Shown: positions 1 to 11,900 of the stretch, piece after piece | How the letters are laid out: each line of letters starts with the position of its first letter | How positions within the stretch are numbered: position 1 is the first letter of the stretch | DNA from: Maylandia zebra | Lineage: Eukaryota; Chordata; Actinopteri; Cichliformes; Cichlidae | Assembly: GCF_041146795.1 (NCBI RefSeq) | Contig: NC_135183.1 | Location: 10,528,840-10,592,839, forward strand | Reading direction: 5' to 3' | Length of the DNA stretch: 64,000 nt | Notes under the pieces: generated by a model | Databases searched by the model: none | Told to the model about the DNA's origin: nothing | What the model saw: the letters and a program-made list of their open reading frames with translations, nothing else | Program-made: the position numbers and the translations under genes

Positions 1-1736
1 AAGAACTGCATATCATCTTACAGTAATGGATACTCTGCTGAACATAACTGGCCTTTTCTCATTCCTTCTGTTTAATAGTGAGACAGTTCCTTTTTTTTAG
101 TCTCTCTGCACAGAAATTTATTTTCTTAAAGCTTTTGAAGGCAAACATTTGTAGGAACTTGTTTCAGAAAAGGAGTTTAAGACTGTCTACGGCTGATCTT
201 TACGCTCTGACACTGGTTGAAATGTCAAACCTTATTCCACTGCTTGATAACGTATATTAGATAAAATATTGAGTTTACATGACCTGACATGAGTGAAAGA
301 TTTCGTATTTATGAAATCAATGGGATTTCATGTATATGAAAGGGGCTGCACAGATACATGAGCCAAACATGGATATCAGCTTATCAGCAAATTGCCTGAC
401 ATTTATTTATCTGTTCACATTCAGTTAATGATTGGAGGTTTCACAAAATCTGTGATTTGTAAAGGGTTAAGGATTTTAAGTCCCCGCTCCCCCCTTTTTA
501 AGAGAGAGAATCTTTGAACTTCAAATTAAAATGAAAGAGTTGGAACAAATACAACTTGGCACCTTTTGCACTGTTAGAAAGCGGCCTGTTTGTTGCTGTT
601 TAGCTGACCTTTATTTAAATACAGTTCAGGCTAGGGCTGTGGGATATGGCCAAAATCCCGATATAAGACATCTATCATCCCGATAACGATATAAATCACA
701 AAAATTTAACATTTTCTGTAAATTCTGTGAATCTCGGGCAGCTCGACGTGTGTGAAGTGTTTCCAGCTGGGCGTCGTGTACCTGGAGTCGAGTGTTTTAA
801 CCGATGCATGAAACGATACATTTTTAGACACGTTTGAGTCTAAGGTTTATTTTTTTAGCACCTGACGGCTATTTTATGCTTCTCATCCGTAAACATTCTG
901 CAAACTCTTTCACGTGATTCAGTTTATTTTGAAAAGTCTCAACAGGATCTTGAGCTTTATTGTGAAAGGTTTATGTGGAAAACAAACAAGCGGACACGCG
1001 ATGATGGTTTTACCATCGTTGTTGCTAACGACAACGCATAAAAACAGGCGCTTGTCTGTCTGTAGTGTGGTTATATTAAATATAAGAGAAAGAGAGAACT
1101 TTAAGAAATTAATATAACCACTACAGTGACCATCAAAACAATGAAAAATATATTGCTGTAAACAGTTTATTTTGCGACACCACAAAACAAACGATGGCGT
1201 AAAATGAAACGATAGACGTTTTTATGTTGTCATCCGATATATATCGTTATATGAACAGCCCTAGTTCAGGCTGGTCCTGCTGACTGATCAGAATAGCAGG
1301 GCGTAGGTTTGAGCTGTTTTTATTTGGGGTTTCAAAGTGGGGCCTGCCAGAGAAGAGCAGGTGTCTTAAGAGAGTGATGAAAGAAAGCTGGCCTCTCTCT
1401 GATTGAAAGCTTTAGGCCGTTGCCATGGTCCTGTGCACTGTTATGGGATGTTGCTGTAACTAACCACACCTAACATTCACAAAAGTTTTCTCAATGATGG
1501 GTGGAAGAATGTAAAAATGACTAAACATATTGTTCACTGCAGCTCATTATCTAGTGTCTTGCTTCTGTTAAGACTAATAAAATCGTTGCCTGTGTTATAT
1601 TTCCATATCTTGGTGATTAAAGCCGTTTGCAGAGGTTTAGCTGCTGCGTGCGTTTCATCTACTTATCATCACCGTTTGTTCTGAGTGCAAGTATTCAGTG
1701 AGTGGACGGAAACCTTCTCCCGCCTTCTGTTTCCAG
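1..1736 (+). other. uchl5 intron (partial)
   Basis: No coding exon could be identified here. By position this is intronic sequence before the DEPMDTDQ exon. It contains one hAT-type element (632-1263). The rest is unremarkable AT-rich sequence. Confidence 0.6.
632..1263 (+). mobile_element. Non-autonomous hAT-type DNA transposon, copy A
   Basis: The element begins TAGGGCTGTG and ends CAGCCCTA, so it has inverted termini. It is flanked by a perfect 8-bp target duplication GTTCAGGC (624-631 and 1264-1271), the hallmark of hAT elements. It shares homology, in inverted orientation, with the 1060-bp element at 47765-48824: for example, both encode the chance peptide FPHKPFTIKLK, here on the minus strand (919-1185). 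It lacks the BED-finger segment seen in the longer copy, so it looks like an internally deleted derivative. Confidence 0.85.
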
Positions 1737-2759
1737 GATGAACCAATGGACACAGACCAGAGCAGCACGTTCCTCAGCTCCATCCAGTCAGAGATTGCCA
1801 AGTACCAGCTCCTTATTGAAGAAGAAAATCAGAAACTAAAAAGATATAAGGTGGGTCTCTTCTTCAGTAATAATTTCATAATGTTGCATGTGACGTGTCT
1901 TACAGAAAGCCGGTCCATGAAGAAGTAATTCTCCTTCCAGAAAGATTGGTGGATGCGGATTTTTTATTATTATTTTTCTTTCTTACAGATTGAAAATATT
2001 CGACGAAAGCACAACTACCTTCCTTTCATCATGGAGCTGTTGAAGACGCTGGCAGAGTACCAGCAGTTAATACCTTTGGTGGAGAAGGTAATTCCCCCCC
2101 CCACTTTCTCCAGCTTTCCACAGCCCTGTTTACTTTGAGCAGGCGAGTGTTCTCAGAAGACTCGAGTACTTTGACATTTTAAAACATTGTTCTTTTAACA
2201 AGCACATTATTTTAATTAATAAGCCGAGTGCTGCCAGCAGGTAGCTTTTATGAGCATTGGAGGAGTGATAATGAAATACCTTTTCTTAATGTGAAGGGTC
2301 TCTGTGAATTAAGAATTCCCTTTTGAGATTTTGGTGAGGGCATTTCTTTAAGAACACGCTGATTAGTGAAACTGTGTAGAAAGCCAGACTGTAATTGGCT
2401 TTTGTGTCCACTAGGGGGCAAACTTGATTTGAAAAGTAGGCGCTGTCTTTGAGTGAAGTAATTTCTGTTTATTAATACAGGACCTTTTCATGGGAAATAA
2501 CTTTTCATTTCATTAATTGATTCCAACTGGACAACAAAAACAGAAAATAAATGTGTTTATTAATCTATTTGTAACTAGAGCATATGAGTTTAATTGTTGT
2601 GACTATGATAGTTTAATGGGAAATAACCAGAGGAATTATACAAAGAAATTACATTTGAAATGAGAAGGTCCTCCGTTGCTATTAATAAAAATGTCTCTGG
2701 GTTTGTTTCCCCAGGCGAAAGAGAAACAGAGTGCCAAAAAAGCCCAGGAGGCCAAGTGA
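1737..2759 (+). CDS. uchl5: Ubiquitin carboxyl-terminal hydrolase L5 (UCH37), last three coding exons
   Basis: UCHL5 is a cysteine deubiquitinase that docks on the 26S proteasome through ADRM1/RPN13 and also joins the INO80 complex. Only its 3' end is in the window; the catalytic domain lies to the left. Three exons are seen: 1737-1850 (38 codons, begins DEPMDTDQ), 1989-2087 (33 codons, contains [18 protein letters not shown]) and 2715-2759 (14 residues plus TGA). Each has an AG acceptor (ttccag, ttacag, ccccag), the first two have GT donors, and all junctions are phase 0. The peptide matches the C-terminal ULD helices and the basic/acidic KEKE-like tail ([14 protein letters not shown]) of vertebrate UCHL5 almost residue for residue. 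This tail is the part known to bind RPN13. No further upstream exon was found between 1 and 1736. The gene faces rgs2 tail to tail. Identification rests on direct recognition of the peptide and on the RGS neighbours. Confidence 0.95.
2408..2420 (+). promoter_or_regulatory. CTCF consensus motif, + orientation
   Basis: CCACTAGGGGGCA fits the CTCF core (CCASYAGRKGGCR) at every position. It lies in the last uchl5 intron, at the edge of the RGS cluster. Binding is an inference from the motif alone. Confidence 0.5.
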
Positions 2760-2816
2760 ACAAGAGCACACTATGATTTATACACACACACACGTCCATC
2801 CTAAACCCTACAGTCA

Positions 2817-2861
2817 CCCCCCCCCCCCCCCCCCCCCTCCCACACACACACACACACACAC
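2817..2861 (+). repeat. Poly-C run followed by (CA)n in the uchl5 3' UTR
   Basis: There are twenty-one C residues (2817-2837) and then a CA dinucleotide array (2840-2861). A shorter CA stretch lies just before, near 2782-2793. Confidence 0.9.
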
Positions 2862-3065
2862 TGTACCTGTCACATATGTATTAATGACCGAAGATGGTCT
2901 GCAGCACACTCTCACCATGGCAACCCATTAAACCATCCAGGACTGCCCTTCGGGTGTAGCCAAAAGACTGTCTGGCAAGGAAAAAAAGAAAAATCATGTG
3001 TCCATCAGCTCTAATGCATGCTCGAAGGAAAGCTGTTATCAAATGATGTTCTGTCTTATTTTCAT

Positions 3066-3071
3066 AATAAA
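3066..3071 (+). terminator. uchl5: uchl5 polyadenylation signal AATAAA
   Basis: A canonical AATAAA lies about 300 bases after the uchl5 stop codon on the same strand, in a TTTTCATAATAAAAATG context. It would give a 3' UTR of roughly 330 bases that includes a poly-C run and a short CA repeat. Confidence 0.6.
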
Positions 3072-5000
3072 AATGTCTAGATGTTTGCGGACTGCTTGCT
3101 TTTATGGACCTGTATTATGCGTTCCCCTGATGTTTAGATGTGTCTGTAGATAGTTTACCCATCAGTGCTGTGTAGCTAAATTTCTACTAGTGGATCTTTG
3201 GCTCCATCTGGTGGTGTAGCGTTGAAATAGCAGGGCATGTATTTACTGTACTTCTTGAAGGCCGTGTATCAAGACTATTTTTTTCCAGGCTTTGTCATTT
3301 AATTAACATGGTGGCACACTCGTACTACAGCTGTTTTTCTAAAAGAGCTCCTACTTAAGCAATCAGACATTCAGATCTTTGTTTTAGAGCTGGACCTGAT
3401 GGGAGGACACAATCAAGCCGCCAGGTCCTTATAAGTGCATCATCAACAATGGACTGGAAATTTAATGACGTCTGTGTGGCTTTTGGATACATTCCCATTG
3501 CAGTGTTTTGATGTTTTTTAACACTGAAGGCAAAGGATCTTCTCTTAATTTGTCAAGTAAATCAAATTCGAGACGGCGGTGTACAGAAATTGGCTGCTCT
3601 AGAACAGTGTGTGCGTCTAAAGGCCTGTGCAGACTGACGTATATGCAGAGTGCTGACCAAAGTAGGCAGTGGCCCGTTTCTAAATTTGGATCCAGTATTT
3701 ACACACCTTTTGAGTACTCCTTGGATCTGATCCCAGTAGTCTGTTGCCATGATCGTCCATAGCAACAAATGAGAACCCACAGGTTTTACTACCAGTTTAG
3801 AGAGAGAGAGGCAAAGACAGTTTTATTTTCTTGCATCAAGCCATGTGGATCAGCAAAGGTGTTCACTATGATGACATACCAGTTTTGCGTTTGTGAATAC
3901 CAACACCCTGTGCTTTTTTTTGGACTATCTGCTGTTGTGCACACCAATTGCCATTGTTTTTTTTCACGCCTATTGTATCCTTTATTTGGCTGTTGTCACA
4001 AAAATGAGTGTGATGATGTGGTAGATGGATGCAGATGTTAGATAAAAGAATTAAGATTCTAAAAATAGCCAGGCATCTACGTAATGGAATGTGTGCTGGG
4101 TAAGTCTACTTTAAAGGTCAAGGCAAGTTTATTTGCACAGCTCATTATCACATATGATTCCTCAAAGGTCTTCAGAGGCCTGAAGCGATGACGGTTCCAC
4201 AATCAGACATGGAGAAAATGTGTGGCAGAATAACATCAGCACTAGGACACAATTCACTTTTTTGTATTCCCTTACTGTTAAATTTCTCGGTTGCTTTCTT
4301 TTTGTTCAGCCAGCATTTCAAAACCCAAAAGAACTCGATTTCACAGTGACGCACAAGCATTGAGAAACAGGAACCATCGAATGTTTGGCATTGTTTGTTG
4401 ACTAAGATTAGGAAGATTCATAGGTTTTCATGATAAATCTTTGGGGGGCAAATAGACACTCTGGAAGAAATACTTCTAGATGTCTTTTCTCCTTTGACAA
4501 CTAGATGTGCAAACTGTATAAAAAGTGTAGCAGTGCTTTGGAGAGGTATCTATGGGCTAAACACAAAGCATTAGTTTACTTTGTTTTGGGGGGATTATTT
4601 GTTTTCATTGAGCATTAACCTTCAGCTCACTCTTCAAACCAAGTGAAAGAAAGCAGCTTTCATCTGTTGTGGTGAAGAGAGCTAAAAATGAAAGCCAAGC
4701 ATTGAAATTAAAGCTATTTACTGTAAATTTGTGTTTCTACCCTCACGTATGTGGGCAGGAACTGTAGAAAGTCACCAACAGAAAACAGTCACAGATGCCA
4801 GAGGCGGAAATGGGCTTCTTCCGGAGGGTGTCGGGACATTCCCTTAGAAATAAGATAAGTCACTTGGGACGGACTTGGGGTAGAGTTGCTACTCCACGTT
4901 GAAAGGAACCAGGGGATTTGAGTAGACACGCCTTAGGCAAGGTGTTTCAGACATGTCCAGTCACTACGACATACTGGCTGGTTTCAAAGTACCTCAGTAT

Positions 5001-5031
<31 letters not shown>

Positions 5032-6840
5032 GGCAATGGAGGTCTCGGCATTTGTTTAGACTGCTGCCACTGCAAACTGCACCTGAATCAGTTGAATAAA
5101 ACATACATAGAAGCATGAAAGGTTTCCAGGTATAAAGGATCAAACAAATAAATATGACGTGACTAGAAGAAAGTTTCACCTAAATTACTGGTGTATCAAA
5201 CATCTTTGGAGACTCCATATCCTAAACATCCCTCACCCCATAGATGTCCTGCAGTTTTATGGGAACATGAATCCAGCACAAAAACAAAGAAAGAGCAGAG
5301 TTAAACGCACTGGTATAAAATCGCTGGCTGATGGTGCTCACATCACAGAGAACAGCAGAACATATGGTTCTGGAGAGCAGCCGCTTTAAAAGATTATTCC
5401 GTCTCGTCACGACAGCAGGGCAGACATCTGACAGAGAGAGCAGAAGGGAAGGTCTGGGTGTCTGGCCACTGTCAGCCACCACTGTGAGTTCACAGAAGGG
5501 GACTCTCCCTGTCAGTCAGGTGGCCCTCTTCTCCTACACTTAGAAATTTAAACATAAGGGGTTACTGTTACAGTGTGCGAACTCAACTGTACAAAAAGGA
5601 ATGCAATGTTCCAGAAAAGACGAGGAATGTTGTTGTTGGGCAACTGAACATGCTGCACGTTATCTAATAAGTCTGACTGCTCTGTTAAACATTGCGAGGC
5701 ATTTATCTCAGTAATCATTTGTTATTTCTATTTTAAACAAAGAATTTGGGATTTTAAAGGTCCTCTAAAACTTTGTATTTGTACGTATTTTTTCAGCATT
5801 TCCACATACGTTCATTTGTATTTTGAATGTAACACTTTCCTCGAGCTCGCATTACTGTGCACAACCTCGACATGCTGCAGGAACTGGGAAACAACTCGTA
5901 TGTAGAAAATGTATGGAAAGAAAATATAGAACAGCTAAGGACGTATTTCCCTTGAGGCCTGGTGGAGACCAAAATTTGAGTTTAAAGACTAGAAACTAAC
6001 TTATTGTATTAGTATATTAGGTAACATGGCAGAAAGTAAAAAACCACCAGCAAATCTGATTTCAATACTGCTGGTGTTAGCTAGCTAGCTAACAACAGTA
6101 TTTTTAGGCACAGGTGTTCAAGTATATGAAAATATCACCTTAGAGTAGAAGAATTTAGTATTATATGTGTTATATGTATATGATAATGTGTTCTGTCATG
6201 AACTCTGCAAATGCTGCATAAAAAGAGCTGGCGTGACAAAGGCAGTCATTATTTCCGTGAAGTCTTTCCTGTTTGAAACATTTGACGTTGGGTGTTGAGT
6301 CTGAGCCAAAAGTACTCTGTCAACACTTTGCAAAACGAGTACCTATGCTTTAATGTACATAGCGTAGTACATTCAGTTGTAAGTATGCAAACTCAGACAA
6401 ACTATATTTGACTATATTTATTCTGTAGTGTGGTTTAAAGCAACGGTATACTAAACACTTCGCACATATTAGCTTTGTACCTTGAAAAGATGTCGACTAT
6501 GTTTGAGTTTTTCTTACAGGCCCCAGTTACCCCAAAAAGTTAGCTTGGGCACAAGCTAGCCTCAGCTAGTTTATTTACGTCAGCTAGCTTTTTTCTTTTT
6601 TTAATTCATTATTTTAAAATTTACTGTTGAAGTGAGTTAAGAAAAACTCACTCTAGCAGTAATGTAGATTTTACATTTCCGAGTAGTCTGCTAAAAGAGG
6701 ATCCAGCTAGGGAGCTACCTTAAATCCCTTTTTGCTGACGTACTACTTTTTCAGACAACTCGTGCATTCTTCAGTGCTACATATTTTGTGCATTAAACTG
6801 GTAAACAAACACATCCAGAACATTTCAGTGTTGAAGAAAA
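3072..6840. other. Intergenic gap between convergent uchl5 and rgs2
   Basis: No gene was recognised. It holds a 29-base poly-C tract. Near 4110-4180 a GGCAAGTTTATTTGCA stretch resembles the 3' tails of common fish retroposons. The right end is probably rgs2 3' UTR: minus-strand AATAAA occurs at 6417-6422 and 6570-6575, and ATTAAA at 6844-6849. Which of these is used cannot be told. Confidence 0.6.
5001..5029. repeat. Poly-C tract, 29 bases
   Basis: This is an uninterrupted run of 29 C residues. Open reading frames across it (poly-proline or poly-glycine) are artefacts of the repeat. Confidence 0.95.
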
Positions 6841-7514
6841 CATTTTAATAACCAAACAGTCCAGCTGCTCAATGCTTAAATTCACATTAAACACATAGTG
6901 CAACATCACATATTTACAGTATCTTACAGTATCACAGTAATTTCAGGCCAAACATAGGCATTAGATGAAACTGTGTCATATAAATTACAATTGTAATTTT
7001 GTTTTAATGTAAACTGCTGCAACCAGCAGAGAAATGAAAACTAGAGGTACACGCGAGGTGTGTTTGACCATACAAAGCCTTCAAATGGATATTGTGACAG
7101 AAAACACTTCCTGTCACTGTGTTTGGTTTGATGTAAGGCAAGAGATGCAGGCAAGTGTTTTGACTTTGAATGCAGTGGAACTAGATCTGCATCATTGATC
7201 AAAATGTCTATTGGTATTGAAAAGAAGGTTCAGGTAATGGCTCAGTGATAAAAGCTTAGCATTAGTCCCATCTGCTTGAGACAGTCTGTGCACTGTCTGC
7301 AGCGACATACAGGATCTGGCCAAATCATTCCCGCTTCCTCGTTGAGAGCTCTTGACAGCACTTTGCATTTTCCACACTCGCCCGTTAATGTTTATGCTAC
7401 GAATTTGCATTCAGCTGTATTATACCGAGGTAGCGCCTGGAATGAACACGGTGGACAGTCTATTTACAGTCACAGGGGTAAGCAAATGACTCCACAAGTG
7501 GGTGTCCAGTTATG

Positions 7515-8940
7515 CTAGGACTCAACGTCCATGTCCTCTCTTGCTGCAGCTGCATACAGTTCGTTGTAGAGGTCAGAGCTGATAAACCTGGGGTAAGAGT
7601 TGTTTTCCATCAGGTTGTAGATTTTCCTCTGAGCTACCAGGAAGCTAGTTGCAGTGGGCTTGTGGAGACTCTGTGCGATGGCATTTTTGGTGTGGAAATC
7701 CAAGTTGACCTGTGACCAAAGACAAAACATCCAGAATGAGCCTTTGACCCCCATTTTAACAAAGAATATCTTTATTATTAAAAGTGCGTGAATTCTGATT
7801 AAAATCAGCTTAAAAAGAACAAACAAATCCGAAGCCATCTGTTAGCCGTTACCTCCTTTGGCGCTTCACTTTTAATGAACTCCTCGTAAATGCGGTTTGC
7901 CTTGGACACCATTTCCTTCCGTGACTTGATCTTTTTGAACTCCTCGCAGGCTGACCAAAACTCAATGTTCTCATCGCAAAATTCGGACCTCAGAAAGATA
8001 CAAAATGCAATTTTCCCATCTGCGTGAGAGATAGAGAGGGAGAAGAGAAAGATTAGAAAACTACTTCCGTCACACCTACTGGCTCTTTGCCCATTCATGT
8101 AGGTGAAAGGAGTGGCAGCTTTGTTTTACTGATGACTATAAAAAGATTTCATTCGGCTCACAGTAACCGTGTAACCTTAGTGACTCAATGTGCCAATAGA
8201 AGCGTGAATGATACTTACATTTATGACTGAGCAGCTTGTCAAGCGACTGCGCCCATTGGTTCACGTCATCTACACTTGGCCTGAGGGTAAAGAACGCAGC
8301 TCACGTAAGAGATAATTATAGTAGCGCTAACTACTACGTTAGTGAAGTGTCACTGTAAAGAATTGCTTATCAAAGTTGAAAGTCATATTGCATGATCGTG
8401 TTGCATGATTGTGTTGCATGATTGTTTTGCAAACTGTTTGATGAATTATTTTACAGCCATTTGATGCTCTCATATCTTTTCCATTAAGAATTTAAGGACT
8501 TATATGAGCCGTGTACAGTTCTCACTTATATGCACAAGTGAAAAATATGCCAAATCTTAATTTACATAAAATGCAAATTAACTGAACACCTGAAATTTGA
8601 GACATTAAATCCACAGAAATCATTTTAAAACAACTTGTAAAACAAACAGGGCTTACCGGCAGAGTCTGTTTTTCACACGCTGTGTAGAATTTGTCTTCAG
8701 GAGAAGTCGTATTCTGTTCCTCCAGTTTTTCCTCCTTTATAAAAGAAAATTAAAAAAAGAGTTCACTCATCTGCTTTTAAAGATGTGCAATTCTTTTACA
8801 AGGACATAGTGACCAGGAACGTGCTCATTAAAGACTGCATCAACTTACTTGATCCCCTTGTCTGCGGCCAGCTCTGTTGGTTTCATGCAGTCCGTAAATG
8901 CCATGTTTGGGGATGACACACTAGCAAGGTTCTCTCTCAT
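7515..8940 (-). CDS. rgs2: Regulator of G-protein signalling 2
   Basis: RGS2 is a GTPase-activating protein with a preference for Gq-alpha, acting at the plasma membrane. Five coding exons join in frame: 8849-8940, 8657-8731, 8219-8280, 7853-8019 and 7515-7709. They total 591 bases, or 196 aa plus TAG. All introns are GT/AG, and the 62-bp and 167-bp exons are the standard R4 sizes. The ATG at 8940 is the first after a TATA box. The N-terminal part KKNWRNRIRLLLK corresponds to the basic amphipathic membrane helix of RGS2 (human DWKTRLSYFLQ). The RGS domain runs from about residue 58 (VDDVNQWAQSLDKLL) to near the C-terminus. Two RGS2-specific residues are present: Cys in SEFCDEN (Ser in other R4 members) and Asn in LMENNSYPRF (usually Asp). 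The G-alpha-contacting Asn of ENIEFW and VNLD are kept. The position next to uchl5 agrees with RGS2 in other vertebrates. Confidence 0.95.
8388..8430. repeat. 13-bp tandem repeat in an rgs2 intron
   Basis: There are three and a third copies of TTGCATGATTGTG, with a C/T variant in the first copy. It lies in the intron between the second and third coding exons of rgs2. Confidence 0.8.
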
Positions 8941-8983
8941 TGTTCAGTCCTCCTCTCCTTCTCCCTCTTGACTTGTCTGGCAA

Positions 8984-8990
8984 CTTTATA
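8984..8990 (-). promoter_or_regulatory. rgs2: TATA box of rgs2
   Basis: TATAAAG lies on the minus strand 44-50 bases upstream of the rgs2 ATG. This predicts a start site near 8960 and a very short 5' UTR. It is consistent with a tightly inducible gene, but transcription was not observed. Confidence 0.6.
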
Positions 8991-11900
8991 GCTCAGAATC
9001 ATGCGTCGCAGCAAGGCGGAACTAGAACGGCGGGTCTGTAATGTGATTGGCTCTCCCTGAGTAAACAGCAGCTCGCCCCGCTGTGACTCTCAGCCCGAAG
9101 CAACGATAGGCTGTCGCTGCATAAATATTCCCTCCCTGAGTTGCCTGCGGGCTTCCATTTTTAAGAGTAAGGTCAAGACGTGACGTATATAGCACACTCA
9201 GTGCCCCTGTTCTTAAAATAAAGTTGTGTTGGGAGAGTAATGGAACTTTTCTCTTCTTTTTCTTCTTCCCCCCTGTGTTTATAGCCAGACACAATCACAA
9301 TATCTTTAAGACTGTAATTGGTGAGTTGAAAACAAAATATATTTGAAATGAATAGATGAAACAGGTGATTCGTTGCTACCTTCTGTGTTGATGTTTAATT
9401 AATTACTCATAGAGGGTGTGGATCAGTCACTTCGCATCCTGACTCCTGTCTTGATGGCATGTTAGATATGGGCAAGTTGGAACAAACGTGATGATGTAAT
9501 ATCCTCTTACCTCTCTAGGTAAAAATGTAGGAACAATGTTTTCATTCCTCACATTTTATCCTAATAAAAAAAGCTTTAATTGAGTCCACCAGTAAACTTT
9601 AGGTGGTTACCTCCAGTATTGTTATAAAGCTCAAAAAAGGTTTACTTGTTTTTAAAGCATAACCTTATCTAGAGGGGAGTACTACCTGCTTTACTTGAAG
9701 TGTGTTTTAGTCAGTTAGAAACACAGTAGTTAAGGAACTGACCATTTATAGCAGAAGGTTATGGAGGCGAGATTTAGTGGATAAGGCCGTGCCTTTTGAG
9801 GGAGCTCTCAGAGGGATCTGAGCTGCAGTAAGCTGCTGCTAAAGAACTGATCCGCCTTCACCAAACACATGCTCAAACATGAGATTTTATTAAAGCGAAG
9901 ACAGCCAAAAACGTTCAACACCAGAGGCAGAGATCTGAGTAGCACTCCAGCCCAATTATGTTAGCACGAAGGTATCAGCAGTCACCTGCGAGAGATTCAA
10001 CTTATCAAAGCTTTCTCAGGCACCACTATGAATACCAAAGAATAATGCTGGTGACTGATCAGACACGAGATTACAAAGTATGACTGAGGTATCTGATACT
10101 GATCACGCTGAGTTTCCTGTCTGGAGTCTTCCACTGATACTCGATTAGATTTTATATAAAACATGGATACAGCCACCATGAGCCCACACACACGAATGGC
10201 ATGCTGATTTGACTAGCAAGACACAGGCTTGTTTACTGGAAAAACTAAACAGACTCTTTAGAACTGTTGCTCAGTAAGAAAAAAATGACATCCGTGTCAC
10301 CCAGAGCCTCAAGGCCTTAATTATTCATAACTTTAACGTGTAAAACAATTTAAATGTGTAATTTACATAAAAATACATTCCCTTACAAATGTCAGGAAAG
10401 GAAAATGAGGGGCAAAGACCACTGTTTTTACCAGGAAAGATGTTTGTTTCTGATATAAATGTGAGCCTTTGAACATGAAAGTCTGTGAAGATTGAATTGA
10501 ATTTGAATCAAACCAATAGTGGTCGAACGTTTCAAGCCCTACTATGTTCACTTTGTTTTGAACCATGGAGTGTGCTACTTGACTAAAATCTACACAATTA
10601 GAACATCTTAAAATATTATCAAGCAATTAATACCTTTAGTAAGCATATATATATATACATATAACCAATACTTGTAAATGTTAATGTTATCAGCATTAAT
10701 TTGCGCTTGTAGGCTGTCTGTGAGATGTATGCATGTAACTCAAGCATATAGCTCTTAACCGCTAACGTTTTATTTTCTACCTAGTATTTAAATGTTTTCT
10801 CTTAGGGTAAAGCCTATTCTTTTTCTTTGGTCTTTTTTACACTTTGCTTTCTGTCTTTTAATCATTTTCTTCAAGCAGCCACGAGCTAGCACTAGAAACT
10901 GAATTGATATGAGCTCACTTTTGAGCCAGAAAAAAATTCAATGTTGCTGGCAACATAGGGCTAGGTTTTGACTACGTTACTGATATTATTGAAAGGACAT
11001 TGTGTTCTTGTTACCAAACGTGCCAGTCACGTTTAAACCTGCGTATCCTTGCACACAAATAGCCAGGTGTCATGTAAAGAAGATGAGTAACTGTTTTGCT
11101 AAACCTGCAGGCCCGGTTTTTATATACAGTCAAAGAGTAACCCATACCACCTTCACGTGGCACTAACCCTGCCATCTTTCCACTAGCTTGGTGTTTTTAC
11201 CTAAAATAGCATGACAACATTTTCATGAACGCAGTTTTGAATGCAGAGTCTGCACGGCTTTGTGGAGATAAAGGAAGACTAAAAATATTACTGCAGAGCT
11301 TCCATTCATAAAAAATACTACTCTATGTAATGACATATACCTGAGCGGCGATCAAGTAGGAGAAGTAATGTGATGGTCCACTTGGTTCAACCATCTGGAC
11401 AACATCTATCACATTTTAAAAACGGCTGCTTGTAAAGGTCACCTGTTCAGCTTAGTGAACCCTTTGTTCTGGGAACTTGAGTTGAAAGTGACGTCACATC
11501 CCAGAAAGCCTAAAAGAACGTTTCTGCCATTGAATGGGATGCCCGTATGTAAAAATCCTCACATTTTGTCCCCCAGTATTGGCAGCATTTGCAACTGCGT
11601 CACCTGCTGTGTACTGTTGTGATAGTCGCTGTCCTCCCTCCTTCTCTCTCAGCTCGGAGCTCTGCAGGGTGAAAACACTGGTGTTCGCCTCACATGTTTA
11701 TTATGATGTGCAGACAGTGTATAAGCAGCTGTCTGTCTAGAAGTGGATGAAGCGCAGGGCCAAGTTTCCATTAAGGCACGAGTTGTGTCCAAAGAGGGCT
11801 TACACAGAAGAAGGTGATTCCCAGCACCGGTTTGCAGAGTTTGTCCTCTTTGTGTTTGGACTTTACAGCTGCACTCATTAACCCTTCCAGGTGATTTTCT

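Noticed and set aside
919-1185. Similar open frames at 919-1185 (-) and 47889-48119 (+)
   Set aside because: Similarity is due to the two related hAT copies, not to a gene. Neither resembles transposase, and they lie in the non-coding part.
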